Shown here: piece by piece, positions 63,162 to 64,000 of the stretch
How the letters are laid out: each line of letters starts with the position of its first letter
How positions within the stretch are numbered: position 1 is the stretch's first letter
DNA from: Candidatus Thermodiscus eudorianus
Lineage (GTDB): Archaea > Thermoproteota > Thermoprotei_A > Sulfolobales > Acidilobaceae
Assembly (NCBI GenBank): GCA_015521085.1
Contig: WAOW01000006.1
Span: forward strand, 220,803-284,802
DNA: 64,000 nt
Direction of reading: 5' to 3'
Notes under the pieces: generated by a model
What the model saw: the letters and a program-made list of their open reading frames with translations, nothing else
Database searches by the model: none
What the model was told of the DNA's origin: nothing
Translations under genes and position numbers: made by a program

Positions 63162-63329
63162 AGCGCCCGTAGCCGGCTCGACAAGTCCCCTCCTAAAGCC
63201 CCGGGCTCAACCCGGGGACTGGAGGGGATACTGTCGGGCTAGGGGGCGGGAGAGGCCGAGGGTACTCCCGGGGTAGGGGCGAAATCCATTAATCCCGGGA
63301 GGACCACCAGTGGCGAAGGCGCTCGGCTG

Positions 63330-63394
<65 letters not shown>

Positions 63395-63496
63395 CGGCTG
63401 TAAACGATGCGGGCTAGGTGTTGGGCGGGCGAGAGGGCCCGCCCAGTGCCGCAGGGAAGCCGTTAAGCCCGCCGCCTGGGGAGTACGGCCGCAAGG

Positions 63497-63540
<44 letters not shown>

Positions 63541-63671
63541 GCCTGCGGCTTAATTGGAGTCAACGCCGGGAACCTCCACCGGGGGCGACAGCAGGATGAT
63601 GGCCAGGCTGAAGGCCTTGCCTGACGCGCTGAGGGGAGGTGCATGGCCGTCGCCAGCTCGTGCCGTGAGGT

Positions 63672-63702
<31 letters not shown>

Positions 63703-63957
63703 CCGCCCCCATTTGCTACCCCAGGGGTGACCCTGGGGGCACTATGGGGGGACTGCCGCCGCTAAGGCGGAGGAAGGAGGGGGCAACGGCAGGTCAGCAT
63801 GCCCCTAAACCCCCGGGCTGCACGCGGGCTACAATGGCGGGGACAGCGGGATCCGACCCCGAAAGGGGGAGGCAATCCCTCAAACCCCGCCTCAGTTGGG
63901 ATCGAGGGCTGCAACTCGCCCTCGTGAACGTGGAATCCCTAGTAACCGCGCGTCATC

Positions 63958-63994
<37 letters not shown>

Positions 63995-64000
63995 TGCCCG

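Overview
The window looks like a chromosomal segment of a hyperthermophilic crenarchaeon, most likely Desulfurococcales or Pyrodictiaceae-like. The evidence is a very GC-rich archaeal 16S rRNA gene carrying a LAGLIDADG-encoding intron, a cbf5 gene split by a short archaeal intron, frequent GTG/TTG starts behind GGTG/GAGG ribosome binding sites, an S-layer gene, and peptide/2-oxoacid fermentation enzymes (OFOR, IOR, ADP-forming acyl-CoA synthetase). No database search was possible. Family names rest on motifs read directly from the translations.

Layout of the left host part (1-33.6 kb): the 5' part of an S-layer gene running off the left edge, then membrane or surface proteins of unknown role; PEP synthase; HisRS plus a radical SAM protein; an AbrB/PhoU-like regulator; a metal or corrinoid ABC importer whose binding protein sits on a coiled-coil stalk; universal stress proteins; an electron-transfer flavoprotein pair next to a fused 2-oxoacid:ferredoxin oxidoreductase; and a ssDNA-binding-like DUF2258 protein. 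After tRNA-Leu(UAG) and tRNA-Ser(UGA) comes a conserved archaeal translation/secretion cluster: cbf5 (with intron), rpl14e, cmk, rpl34e, DUF106/EMC3-like, adkA, secY.

From 33,618 to 46,210 lies an integrated element of about 12.5 kb. It sits in tRNA-Leu(GAG) and is bounded by 82-bp direct repeats covering the 3' 58 nt of the tRNA. The integrase gene is cut in two, with an N-terminal fragment at the left end and a catalytic fragment at the right end, exactly as in SSV1-type (fusellovirus) proviruses. Rejoining the att sites restores one 362-codon frame. Inside are two ribbon-helix-helix regulators, winged-helix-like proteins, a DNA methylase, a PD-(D/E)XK nuclease, an HKD nuclease, a Walker ATPase, and a block of membrane proteins plus one very basic small protein that looks like a virion module. 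One of these membrane proteins joins a PPC-like domain to about ten successive 11-residue amphipathic repeats. This provirus is the strongest candidate for an undescribed system in the window.

The right host part (46.2-64 kb) holds a FUN14-like membrane protein; iorAB with a fused ADP-forming acyl-CoA synthetase (2-oxoacids of aromatic amino acids to acids plus ATP); AsnRS; a small basic chromatin-like protein; an intron-containing tRNA-Arg(UCU); a membrane-anchored regulator with a secreted beta-propeller protein; transporters; and a methyltransferase. It ends in a 16S rRNA gene, preceded by a candidate structured ncRNA. The 586-nt intron of the 16S gene encodes a two-motif homing endonuclease whose frame would be closed by a TAA created only when the intron circularises.
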